From Flavobacterium sp. N502540 (GTDB lineage Bacteria; Bacteroidota; Bacteroidia; Flavobacteriales; Flavobacteriaceae): DNA of 64,000 nucleotides. Shown here one piece after another: positions 35,135-43,241 of the stretch. The translations under genes and the position numbers were made by a program. Under the pieces are notes generated by a model that saw nothing but the letters and a program-made list of their open reading frames with translations, was not told the origin of the DNA and made no database searches. The first letter of the stretch is position 1. Each line of letters opens with the position of its first letter. Location: positions 4,712,001 through 4,776,000 of the forward strand of contig NZ_CP110012.1 in assembly GCF_025947365.1 (NCBI RefSeq). Direction: 5' to 3'.

Positions 35135-37555
35135 TTATTTTTTCCATTTCAGACGCAAGCTGTTGCTCACTACGCTCACGCTGCTCAAAGCCATGGCAGC
35201 TCCTGCAATCATAGGGTTTAGTAAAAATCCATTTATCGGATAAAGTACCCCCGCAGCAAGTGGAATACCGATTAGATTGTAAATAAATGCCCAAAACAAG
35301 TTCTGTTTGATTGTTGCAACCGTTTGTTTAGACAGGCGAATCGCCTGAGGTATTTTGGTCAGATCAGAGGAGATAATCGTCATTTTTGCTACATCCATTG
35401 CAATATCACTTCCCTTGCCCATCGCGATACTGACATCGGCAGTTGCCAGTGCTGTACTGTCGTTGATACCATCACCTACCATTGCCACTGTTTTACCTTG
35501 TTGTTGTAATTCTTTTATAAAATCAGCTTTGTGTTGTGGCAGCACCTCTGCTTTATAATGTTTGATTCCCGTTTGTGTGGCAATCGCTTTTGCAGTCGCT
35601 TCGTTATCTCCCGTCAGCATATACAGCTCAATATTCATCTCCTGCAATTCTTTGATCGCCTGAACAGAGGTTTCTTTGATTTTGTCGGATATCGCAATAA
35701 CCGAAAGTGCCTGCTTGCTATTGGTAAACCAAATCACAGTCTTGGATTCCTTACCCCATTCTTCTGCCTGAATCAATAGTGATTCTGCAATGACAATGCT
35801 ATTTTCTGCCAGCAGTTTTTTGTTCCCCACATAATAAGTTTCATCGGCATAAACCGCTTTCGCACCTTTACCAGTAATACTGTCAAAATTGGATAAAACT
35901 ACACCTGACACTCCTTCCAGACTTTTCACTACCGCTTCTGCTAGCGGATGTTCTGATTGTTTTTCAATACTTAGCAGAATATCTTTGGTAGTGTCCACGT
36001 CTTTTAGCCATTTTATACCGGTCACTTGTGGTCTTCCTTCGGTAATGGTTCCTGTTTTATCGAGTACAATAGCCGTTACTTTTCTGGCCAATTCTAAACT
36101 CTCAGCATCTTTGATTAATATTCCGTTTTCGGCGCCTTTACCTACACCTACCATAATCGCAGTTGGTGTGGCCAGACCTAAAGCACAAGGACAAGCAATA
36201 ACCAATACGGTAACCGCTGCCATCAACCCTTGCACTACAGCGTTGTCTCCACCCAAAACCATCCAGGCTATAAAAGTAAGAAGTGCAATAACCATTACAA
36301 TCGGGACAAATATACCTGCAATTTTATCGACCAATTTCTGCACCGGAGCTTTACTTCCCTGAGCATCCTGGACCATCTTAATAATCTGGGCAAGCATGGT
36401 TTCTTTACCTACTTTAACGGCTTTAAATTGAAAACTTCCTTTTTGATTAATGGTTCCTGCAAACACTTTTTCGTTTTCTTTTTTCAGTACGGGAACCGGT
36501 TCACCGCTTAACATACTCTCATCCACATAAGAATGACCCGAGATAACCATACCATCGACCGCAATTTTTTCACCCGGCTTTACCAAAATAACTGCTCCCG
36601 CATTTACTTCCTCAATAGCAACTTGTTTTTCAGTCCCGTCGGGTTGAATAACGATCACGGTTTTAGGCTGCAGTCCCATTAGTTTTTTAATAGCCGATGA
36701 CGTATTTCCTTTTGCTTTTTCTTCTAATAATTTCCCTAGCAAAATAAACGCAATTACTACTGCCGCAGCTTCAAAGTATACGTGCGCATGCAATCCGCGC
36801 TGGTGCCAGAAATCTATGAATAACATATTAAAAACGCTAAACAAGTAAGCAATTCCGGTACTCAGAGCTACCAGCGTATCCATATTGGCCGAGCGATGTT
36901 TGGCCTGCTTCCAGGCATTTACAAAGAAGTCTTTCCCCAGCCAAAGAATTACCGGCGTTGAAAAAAACCACATGATCTCATTGGCATAAGGAATATTCAT
37001 GAAGAACATCCCTATCACCACTACAGGCAATGACAATACCACAGCCCAGATGGTTTTGTTTTTTAATCTTTTGAAATTTTCCGCATGAATAGTCTCTAAA
37101 GACTCTTGTTGTTTCGCTTCATCTAAAATAAGCAAGTCGTAGCCAACGCCCTGAACTGCTTTTTGTAATTTAGAAGCATCTGTAAGGTTGGGAAGATATT
37201 CAACAGTAAGGTTTCCTGTTGCAAAGTTTACCGAAGCATCCACTACTCCCAATTCATAAGTTACAATACTTTCTGCACTGCTGGCACAAGAGGCACAGGT
37301 CATTCCCAGAACTGGGAACGTATTTTTTACGGTTGGTACACCATATCCAAGGTCTTTAATAGCCTTTACAGCGTTACCAACAGTTTCATTACCTTTAACC
37401 GTTATCGCGGCCCTACGGTTGTTAACTTCCACCTTGTGAGTTTCAATTCCCTTAACCTCTGCCAATCCTTTCTCTACGATTAATGCACAGTGCTCGCTGT
37501 TTACATCTTCTAACGGAATGTAAATTGTCTCCTTATTATTATCAGTTGTTGCCAT
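35135..37555 (-). CDS. copA: Copper-exporting P1B-type ATPase CopA
   Basis: 806 residues. N-terminal HMA-like domain (about 10-70) has a single Cys23 in SEHCALIV where CxxC is expected; a second HMA domain carries GMTCASC (Cys87, Cys90). Membrane helices follow, then the actuator GEPVPV, the Cu(I) channel motif CPC (Cys455-Pro-Cys457), phosphorylation Asp499 (DKTGT), SEHPLAEA of the nucleotide domain, and GDGINDSTAL. These residues define a Cu(I)/Ag(I) exporter of the inner membrane. Upstream (minus strand) is the HMA-AraC regulator gene, about 85 bp away. Confidence 0.95.
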   Translation of the reverse strand: MATTDNNKETIYIPLEDVNSEHCALIVEKGLAEVKGIETHKVEVNNRRAAITVKGNETVGNAVKAIKDLGYGVPTVKNTFPVLGMTCASCASSAESIVTYELGVVDASVNFATGNLTVEYLPNLTDASKLQKAVQGVGYDLLILDEAKQQESLETIHAENFKRLKNKTIWAVVLSLPVVVIGMFFMNIPYANEIMWFFSTPVILWLGKDFFVNAWKQAKHRSANMDTLVALSTGIAYLFSVFNMLFIDFWHQRGLHAHVYFEAAAVVIAFILLGKLLEEKAKGNTSSAIKKLMGLQPKTVIVIQPDGTEKQVAIEEVNAGAVILVKPGEKIAVDGMVISGHSYVDESMLSGEPVPVLKKENEKVFAGTINQKGSFQFKAVKVGKETMLAQIIKMVQDAQGSKAPVQKLVDKIAGIFVPIVMVIALLTFIAWMVLGGDNAVVQGLMAAVTVLVIACPCALGLATPTAIMVGVGKGAENGILIKDAESLELARKVTAIVLDKTGTITEGRPQVTGIKWLKDVDTTKDILLSIEKQSEHPLAEAVVKSLEGVSGVVLSNFDSITGKGAKAVYADETYYVGNKKLLAENSIVIAESLLIQAEEWGKESKTVIWFTNSKQALSVIAISDKIKETSVQAIKELQEMNIELYMLTGDNEATAKAIATQTGIKHYKAEVLPQHKADFIKELQQQGKTVAMVGDGINDSTALATADVSIAMGKGSDIAMDVAKMTIISSDLTKIPQAIRLSKQTVATIKQNLFWAFIYNLIGIPLAAGVLYPINGFLLNPMIAGAAMALSSVSVVSNSLRLKWKK

Positions 37556-37639
37556 AATTCAGTTGTTCTTTTATACCTGCAAAGTTGGCAAGAATAGCGC
37601 TGAATTGTATTGTGGAATTATGGATTTGATTTGTAATAT

Positions 37640-38206
37640 TTACTTCACCTCATCCAGAGGTTTTCTTTTCTCAGCCCGAATTTGCTTGAAATAACTTGGA
37701 GTCAGGCCGGTTACTTTTTTAAACTGATTGCTCAGATAAGCCACACTTGAATAATTCAGGCGTAAAGCGATCTCGCTAAGTGATAACTCATCGTAAACCA
37801 GAAGTTCTTTTATTTTTTCAATTTTTTGCGCAATAAAATACTTCTCTATTGTAGTTCCTTCTACTTCAGAAAATAAATTGGAAAGATAATTATAGTCATG
37901 ATTGATCTTTTCGCTCAGGATATCCGACAGGTTATTTTTGGTATCATTATCCTGATGGTGTACCAAATCAATAATGATGTTTTTAATCTTTTCGATGATT
38001 CTGCTTTTTTTATCGTCGATCACTTCAAATCCAAGAGAAACCAGTTCCTGCTCCAGTAAAGTTCTTTCTGTGGCACTCAGTTCTTTTGCCAAGGTAACCT
38101 CCCCAAGCTTTATGTTGCTAAATTCCAGTCCAAGTTTTTCAAGTTCGTTCTGAACCACCATAATACAGCGGTTGCAAACCATATTTTTAACAAATAATGT
38201 GCTCAT
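37640..38206 (-). CDS. AraC-family regulator with HMA-like N-terminal head
   Basis: 188 residues. The N-terminus (about 1-60) resembles an HMA fold, with KNMVCNRCIMVV giving a CxxC (Cys11, Cys14) in the right place and a final GFEVIDDK like the end of CopZ. The C-terminus is an AraC double helix-turn-helix (LSLSEIALRLNYSSVAYLSN, then FKKVTGLTPSYFKQIR). The simplest reading is a metal-sensing activator of the adjacent copA, with metal bound to the CxxC. This fusion is common beside copA in Bacteroidota from memory. No ligand is shown by sequence alone. Confidence 0.85.
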   Translation of the reverse strand: MSTLFVKNMVCNRCIMVVQNELEKLGLEFSNIKLGEVTLAKELSATERTLLEQELVSLGFEVIDDKKSRIIEKIKNIIIDLVHHQDNDTKNNLSDILSEKINHDYNYLSNLFSEVEGTTIEKYFIAQKIEKIKELLVYDELSLSEIALRLNYSSVAYLSNQFKKVTGLTPSYFKQIRAEKRKPLDEVK

Positions 38207-38310
38207 AATCTCGTTTAATCAGAATTTTTAATTCAGTATGCATCTACAAACTTAGCATTAAAATTCAATTAACCATACATCCAAAGACCTAACAAATGAT
38301 ATACAACAAG

Positions 38311-38748
38311 CTAAAGAAGATTATAAATCGCGATAAAGAAAAAAATCACACCTAATCCAAATGAAATTCCGCTTAGAACCAAGAAAATATTTGACAACTT
38401 TAATGCTCTATACATACCTTTCCTTTCTTTATCTATTTTAACAATATCATCATTCTTCTGAGTTCTTAATAAACTAATAAACCAACTCATTGAGTCTGTG
38501 GCAAAAAACCTGTGACACATACAAGCGCCTGAACAAAAAACAAAACATACTAGCGCGATAATAAATCCGGAGTAATCCAATTCAGCCCCAAATCCTTCTC
38601 TTTTCATTTTCGCAACGAGTAGTGTACCAAACCCTCCAATGGCTAACAGAGAAAGCCGAAGTAATTCCCCCGTAAATTTGATGTAATTTTCAGAAATTAT
38701 GAAGTCCGCTTTATAATCCGATTCGTCAACTCCGTATACTTTTACCAT
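38311..38748 (-). CDS. Membrane protein of unknown function
   Basis: 145 residues, membrane segments at about residues 26-45, 60-78 and 118-142, with a Cys-rich patch FCSGACMCHRFF next to the second segment. No family recognised. The perfect palindrome at 38863-38884 lies 115 bp upstream and may control it. Ends about 105 bp before the copper regulator gene start on the same strand. Confidence 0.6.
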   Translation of the reverse strand: MVKVYGVDESDYKADFIISENYIKFTGELLRLSLLAIGGFGTLLVAKMKREGFGAELDYSGFIIALVCFVFCSGACMCHRFFATDSMSWFISLLRTQKNDDIVKIDKERKGMYRALKLSNIFLVLSGISFGLGVIFFFIAIYNLL

Positions 38749-38862
38749 AATAATTAATCGTTAATTGGTTAATCTCTTTCTTTAAACTTATCGCGACCAG
38801 CTGTCAATACTGAAATCAAGAAGTAAAAAACAGATCAAATATACCAAACCCAAAAACATAAA

Positions 38863-38884
38863 AATCAAGTATTTATACTTGATT
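38863..38884. promoter_or_regulatory. Perfect palindrome, best copy of a dispersed motif
   Basis: AATCAAGTAT and ATACTTGATT are inverted around TT. Near-copies with CAAGT(A/G)TTTATAC are at 10294-10311 and 17023-17046. All three are in intergenic DNA of the accessory regions, so a shared DNA-binding regulator is possible. Confidence 0.5.
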
Positions 38885-39092
38885 ACTATAATCATAACAC
38901 CCTACTCGCTGAAGTATAATCAATCTGTTATCTTTTTTAACAAAAACAACATTTATAACGCTGATTTCCGTTAGATTGAAATCCATTTTTTATGCATTCG
39001 CCATTGCAGCAATTACACTTTATCTTAATGACCTAATTTGAAACACTAAGTTAAAGTAAAAGCATTTTAAGGCTTATTAAAAGACAAAAAAC

Positions 39093-39122
39093 AAAAGAGA
39101 CGACCAACCGATCGTCTCTTTT
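39093..39122. terminator. Bidirectional terminator
   Basis: AAAAGAGACGA (39093-39103) pairs with TCGTCTCTTTT (39112-39122) around 8 nt, with A- and T-runs on the flanks. Lies 88 bp after the end of the immunity-like gene. Confidence 0.85.
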
Positions 39123-39210
39123 TCTATTCAAAAATTAAAGTTTATATTCTTTTTCAGATCATTACGTCATTATTTTATAAAAACACCTAATCTGTAACAT
39201 TAGCAAATAA

Positions 39211-39609
39211 TTAATTGTTTTTATCGATGATAAATTTAAAGATATTGTAAAAAACGTGCCAACTATTTTCTTCTAAAAACAATTTAAATTGATTAGAATT
39301 TGTAAACAAGGTTAATTCAGTATTTTCCATTTTTGATAATGGATTATTTTTAATATTTGGAAAATCAATTTTTGTCAAATCTGATAAACTAATAAATTTA
39401 TTTTCAACAGGAATAATTAACCTCATGTTTGTTAGGTACCAGCTATAATTATTGTCTCTAGTAAAATAAATAATACATTTTTCATTTGCTTGAAAAACAA
39501 ACAAATCTTTTGGATTAACTTGATGCGAATTTTCGTCAAATATAAAAGTTGATTTAAAATTTAAACCACTTCTCATAAATTTAGCTTTTATTACCGATAT
39601 ACTTAACAT
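39211..39609 (-). CDS. Putative immunity protein, PH-like
   Basis: 132 residues, no signal peptide. Beta-rich with pattern YSWYLTNMRLIIPVENKFIS then LSDLTKIDFP and a C-terminal helix (WHVFYNIFKFIIDK), which resembles the bacterial PH/GRAM domain (strand-turn ending in an R-(L/I)-I segment, then an L-S-x-(I/L)-x-x-(I/V) strand). It begins 4 bp after the stop of the RHS toxin gene, is AT-rich like the toxin tip, and has no other neighbours on its strand, so an immunity role against the tip toxin is the natural inference. Not verified. Confidence 0.6.
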   Translation of the reverse strand: MLSISVIKAKFMRSGLNFKSTFIFDENSHQVNPKDLFVFQANEKCIIYFTRDNNYSWYLTNMRLIIPVENKFISLSDLTKIDFPNIKNNPLSKMENTELTLFTNSNQFKLFLEENSWHVFYNIFKFIIDKNN

Positions 39610-39613
39610 AATT

Positions 39614-42600
39614 TTACAAATTTTTATAAATTCTTACGGAGTGTTGTTCAATCCTCTCAATAGTATAGCCAAGTCTTTCCCAAGCTTTAGCATTTAATAG
39701 TTTTGTTTCAACTACTCCCTTTCCTTCAATTATTAATTTTGTAGCTCCTGAGGCTTTAGCTTCAGCTTCCATTGTTTTTAAAAGCTTTATGGCACTTCCT
39801 GCCGAAGGAGCTTCATTTATCAATGTACCTATTTGAATTTCAATTGTGCCTCCTTTAACATATGTTTTAAACCACATCCAAAAGCTTCCAATTTGAGTAC
39901 ATCTAAATTCTGATGCTAAAGGATTACCAACATACCAAGGAAGTTCAAGCATAATTGGTTTTGCTGGTTTATTAAGGTATTTCATATTTGCTATTCCGTC
40001 AGAAAATAAAACATTATAATTAGTTAAATCAGCCTGAACGATTTTGTTACCTACTTCATACTTTACACCTAGACGTTCTTTACCAACTATTTCTCCACCA
40101 CGTTTATTTAAATATATATTATCATCACCATCATCCTTGTAATCAATAATTTCTCCTCTCCTATTTACTACAGTAGATGCTAAGTAATTTGAACTCTCTG
40201 GAGCTAGTCCTGTTGGATCAGAATAAACTACAGGATTATTATTTGAAAAATTATAAGGTGAATTTACATAAAAAATTTCAGACAACTCATCCATATTACC
40301 CCAACGACCAACATCTGGCATATAATTTCGGGCTTCCATGTCATACATGTTAAGCCCCAGCTCGTCTTGTAATTCTTTCCCGTTGTACTTATACTTATTA
40401 TTAGTAGCTACATAATCATTATATCCTTTATGTTTCAATCCAAAAGAATAATAATTACTCTCTTCAATAATAGCAAGAACTTGCGTTGCTGGATTTTTAG
40501 CATAACTCAATCGTATGTTCCCCAAATGATCCTTGTACTGATAGACATACTTTTTGCTTATTTTATCATAATAGCCTTCTGCTGTCGGTAAAAACTCCAA
40601 CGTTGGTCGCGACGGAACAGCCTGACTTGACGACTGTACTGCGAAGGCACTGAAACGATTGGCTTCCCCTGGTGGATCTTTTACAGGATCTGTACCATCA
40701 ATAGGTGGATCGGTATTTCCCGGATCATCCGGTGCAGGAGGATCTCCGCCGTCGTCATTGCCTCCACCTTGATTTCCACCGTCCTGCCCCTCACTGTACT
40801 TATACTGGAAACCAACCAGGTAATCAGTATGAACTGTACCGCTCGTCTCTTTTACAATTTTCTCCAGTTTTTGACCCGCTGCGTTGTAAATATACTCAAT
40901 CCTACCACTTGTTCCAAATGTAATTTTCTTGGGTAAATTGAGTTGGTTGTATTGTATTTCGGTGATGTTTTTGTTTTTATCCGCGATCATGTTGCCATTG
41001 GCATCATAGGTAAAATCATCCCCTGTTTTGTTTCCATCTTTAAAGCCTTCGTTGTCATTTCCGGCAGGACCGTCAGTTACTTTAGTCAAACGGTTCGAGT
41101 TTTCATTCAAATACCCGTAAGTCAAATCGTCGGTCTGAAAAACAATAGACGGAGCATCACTGGCACCATAGCGCTGTAAGAACTTGATGTTTCCATTTTT
41201 ATCGTAACTCAAACTTTCATTATACGCCCCCGATACCGGAATGGCATCATTGGGCTTACTGTAAATTGCACTGGTCAGACGATTTAGATTGTCGTACTGA
41301 TAGCCATAAGAACGCTTGGTCACATCGGTGTTGGTCTTCCAATAGGTCTCGGAAATATTTCCGTTGTACAAGGCCTGAACCTGTGAGTTGCCCGGCTGTT
41401 TTTCATAATTAATTTTAAAGGCAAACAGATCTTTCGGATCTGTGTCCTGCTGTAGCTCTTCGACATTGTTGATTCCGGTTAGCCATCCTCTGATGTTATA
41501 GGTATACTGTACTTTCTGCAAAGGATTTGCCGCGTTGTTCCCTACATTTTTAACGATCAATTGGCCCAGATCATCATAGCTGTTCTCTGCCAAAAGCTCT
41601 ACTTGACCTCCGTTGACCTGATGCGTATGCGTCAGCAAACGGTCTTGTGGCGAATAGGTAAAATCTTCTCTTACGATTAGCTCGGTATCTCCTAAGGTTC
41701 GCTTGTGTTTGGTGATGGTATAGAGTGACTTTCCAATAAAATCAAGTTTACTATCGGTACTGGTATAACCGCCCAAATGATTTTGAGTTCGGGTATTTAT
41801 GGCTCTGGCTTTTCTGTCATAAAAAATAGTAGAAGTTTCTCCAAATGTTGCCGTTGCGGTGGTTAAGGCTCTTGTCCAGCTTCCGGTCATCAAACCTTTA
41901 ACGTTGTCTAAAACGGGCTGATCTTCAATAGCAGCAGGTTTCGCAGGCGCATTGGGATAGCTATAGTCGTCGTAATAGGTAACCGTTAAAAGTTTAAAAT
42001 TGGTAGGAGCAATATTGTTGCTGTAGTTTACCAATATATTGTCTATGCTTCCAGAGGTCTGTTTCGTTTCAAATATAACATTGGCTGTATTTTGAGCATC
42101 CTGTAATGCTTTTCTGGTGACCGCATTGGAAGGCTGACCGTTCCAGCCGGTATAAATGGGTCTGCTAAAAGCATCGTATTTGGTAATCAGCCAGCCTTCG
42201 GCAGTTTCGTCTTTAAAAGGCGAGAAAGCGGGTCCTGTGGCTACAGGGCGATCGAGTTTATCGTACACAATAAACTCCCATTGTTTTCCGGGCAGTTTTT
42301 TCTCGGCCAGACGGTTGCGGTTGTCGTATTTGTATTGATAACATAACCCTTTTAGAACTTCATCATCGACAACAGCCGGTACTTTTGGAGGCAATACATA
42401 AGTCAGATTGCCATAAATGTCATAAACATAATACGTATCGTGTCGATTGCCTGAATTGTAAGTTCTCTTTAAAACAACCTTACCTTCGGTATTTTTAAAT
42501 TCTACTGTAGCACCGGCACTTTCACTTGGATTTGCTGTTGTATTCTCGTCGTAGGTCACCGTTTTATACAATTTCCCTTCAGCATAGGTTCCTTCATCTA

Positions 42601-43198
42601 AAAAACTAATGTTGTACAATCCTAAGCCTGCCTGCCAAATAGCATTGGCTTTGTACTTTTTTACGGCATCGGCTGTAGTATTGGTCTGATAATCGATTTT
42701 GATTTCATGGCCTTTACCCATTTCCCATGAAGCTCCCGGAGCAGCTTGTTTGAGAACACGGTTTAGAGGCGATGGTTCAAATGCTTTCTGTGAGAAAGGA
42801 TTAGGAGTGTTGTCATATTTTGCAGCGCTATAAATGCCTTTTGCGGTAGCTATGGCTGTATTGGAGTCAATTCTGGGATAACTGCTGCCTCCATTAGCAG
42901 CCGGATAGGGCAGGTATTCTTTTACTTGTCGTCCAAAACCGTCATACTCCATAGGCGTTACAAGGTCTTGTCCGGCTGCTCCCTGACCAATGGCAATGGT
43001 TTGTATCGGGCGTCCCAATCCGTCAAAATACGTCACATTCTGACTCATTTCGTCTTTCGTAAGCGAATTTAAGTTTGCTGCCTTAACCTCTTTTTTGGGG
43101 CTAAGGGTGTACACAAAATTATCATTGCTAAGGGTTTGGGCTTTTAGATCTATACTTGCTAATAACAAAAGAGCTATAATTAGTATGTTTTTTTTCAT
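39614..43198 (-). CDS. DUF6443/RHS-repeat protein with GNAT-like C-terminal toxin tip
   Basis: 1194 residues. Signal peptide ending KAQ (about residue 21), DUF6443 domain (about 22-160: MSQNVTYFDGLGRPIQTIAI), many YD/RHS repeats, a Gly/Asp/Pro-rich linker near residues 800-840, and the RHS core from HLGNIRLSY to SNNNPVVYSDPTG (ends about residue 997). The last ~197 residues are the variable tip: AT-richer, ending with AGSAIKLLKTMEAEAKASGA, then TKLIIEG and AWERLGYTIERIEQ, which reads as a GNAT acyltransferase core (motif A helix followed by strand and the WE-x-LGY end). RHS shells hold such toxins; the signal peptide implies export from the cytosol. Adjacent immunity-like gene supports a toxin role. 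The GNAT assignment is pattern-based. Confidence 0.9.
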   Translation of the reverse strand: MKKNILIIALLLLASIDLKAQTLSNDNFVYTLSPKKEVKAANLNSLTKDEMSQNVTYFDGLGRPIQTIAIGQGAAGQDLVTPMEYDGFGRQVKEYLPYPAANGGSSYPRIDSNTAIATAKGIYSAAKYDNTPNPFSQKAFEPSPLNRVLKQAAPGASWEMGKGHEIKIDYQTNTTADAVKKYKANAIWQAGLGLYNISFLDEGTYAEGKLYKTVTYDENTTANPSESAGATVEFKNTEGKVVLKRTYNSGNRHDTYYVYDIYGNLTYVLPPKVPAVVDDEVLKGLCYQYKYDNRNRLAEKKLPGKQWEFIVYDKLDRPVATGPAFSPFKDETAEGWLITKYDAFSRPIYTGWNGQPSNAVTRKALQDAQNTANVIFETKQTSGSIDNILVNYSNNIAPTNFKLLTVTYYDDYSYPNAPAKPAAIEDQPVLDNVKGLMTGSWTRALTTATATFGETSTIFYDRKARAINTRTQNHLGGYTSTDSKLDFIGKSLYTITKHKRTLGDTELIVREDFTYSPQDRLLTHTHQVNGGQVELLAENSYDDLGQLIVKNVGNNAANPLQKVQYTYNIRGWLTGINNVEELQQDTDPKDLFAFKINYEKQPGNSQVQALYNGNISETYWKTNTDVTKRSYGYQYDNLNRLTSAIYSKPNDAIPVSGAYNESLSYDKNGNIKFLQRYGASDAPSIVFQTDDLTYGYLNENSNRLTKVTDGPAGNDNEGFKDGNKTGDDFTYDANGNMIADKNKNITEIQYNQLNLPKKITFGTSGRIEYIYNAAGQKLEKIVKETSGTVHTDYLVGFQYKYSEGQDGGNQGGGNDDGGDPPAPDDPGNTDPPIDGTDPVKDPPGEANRFSAFAVQSSSQAVPSRPTLEFLPTAEGYYDKISKKYVYQYKDHLGNIRLSYAKNPATQVLAIIEESNYYSFGLKHKGYNDYVATNNKYKYNGKELQDELGLNMYDMEARNYMPDVGRWGNMDELSEIFYVNSPYNFSNNNPVVYSDPTGLAPESSNYLASTVVNRRGEIIDYKDDGDDNIYLNKRGGEIVGKERLGVKYEVGNKIVQADLTNYNVLFSDGIANMKYLNKPAKPIMLELPWYVGNPLASEFRCTQIGSFWMWFKTYVKGGTIEIQIGTLINEAPSAGSAIKLLKTMEAEAKASGATKLIIEGKGVVETKLLNAKAWERLGYTIERIEQHSVRIYKNL

Positions 43199-43241
43199 CT
43201 GAATCTCTTTTAAAAATGATTTAATATCTAAAATCTTTGTT

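Larger units (their letters stand above)
38749..39210. other. 460 bp intergenic region
   Basis: Contains a palindromic motif (38863-38884) and a strong bidirectional hairpin (39093-39122). No gene seen. Confidence 0.6.
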
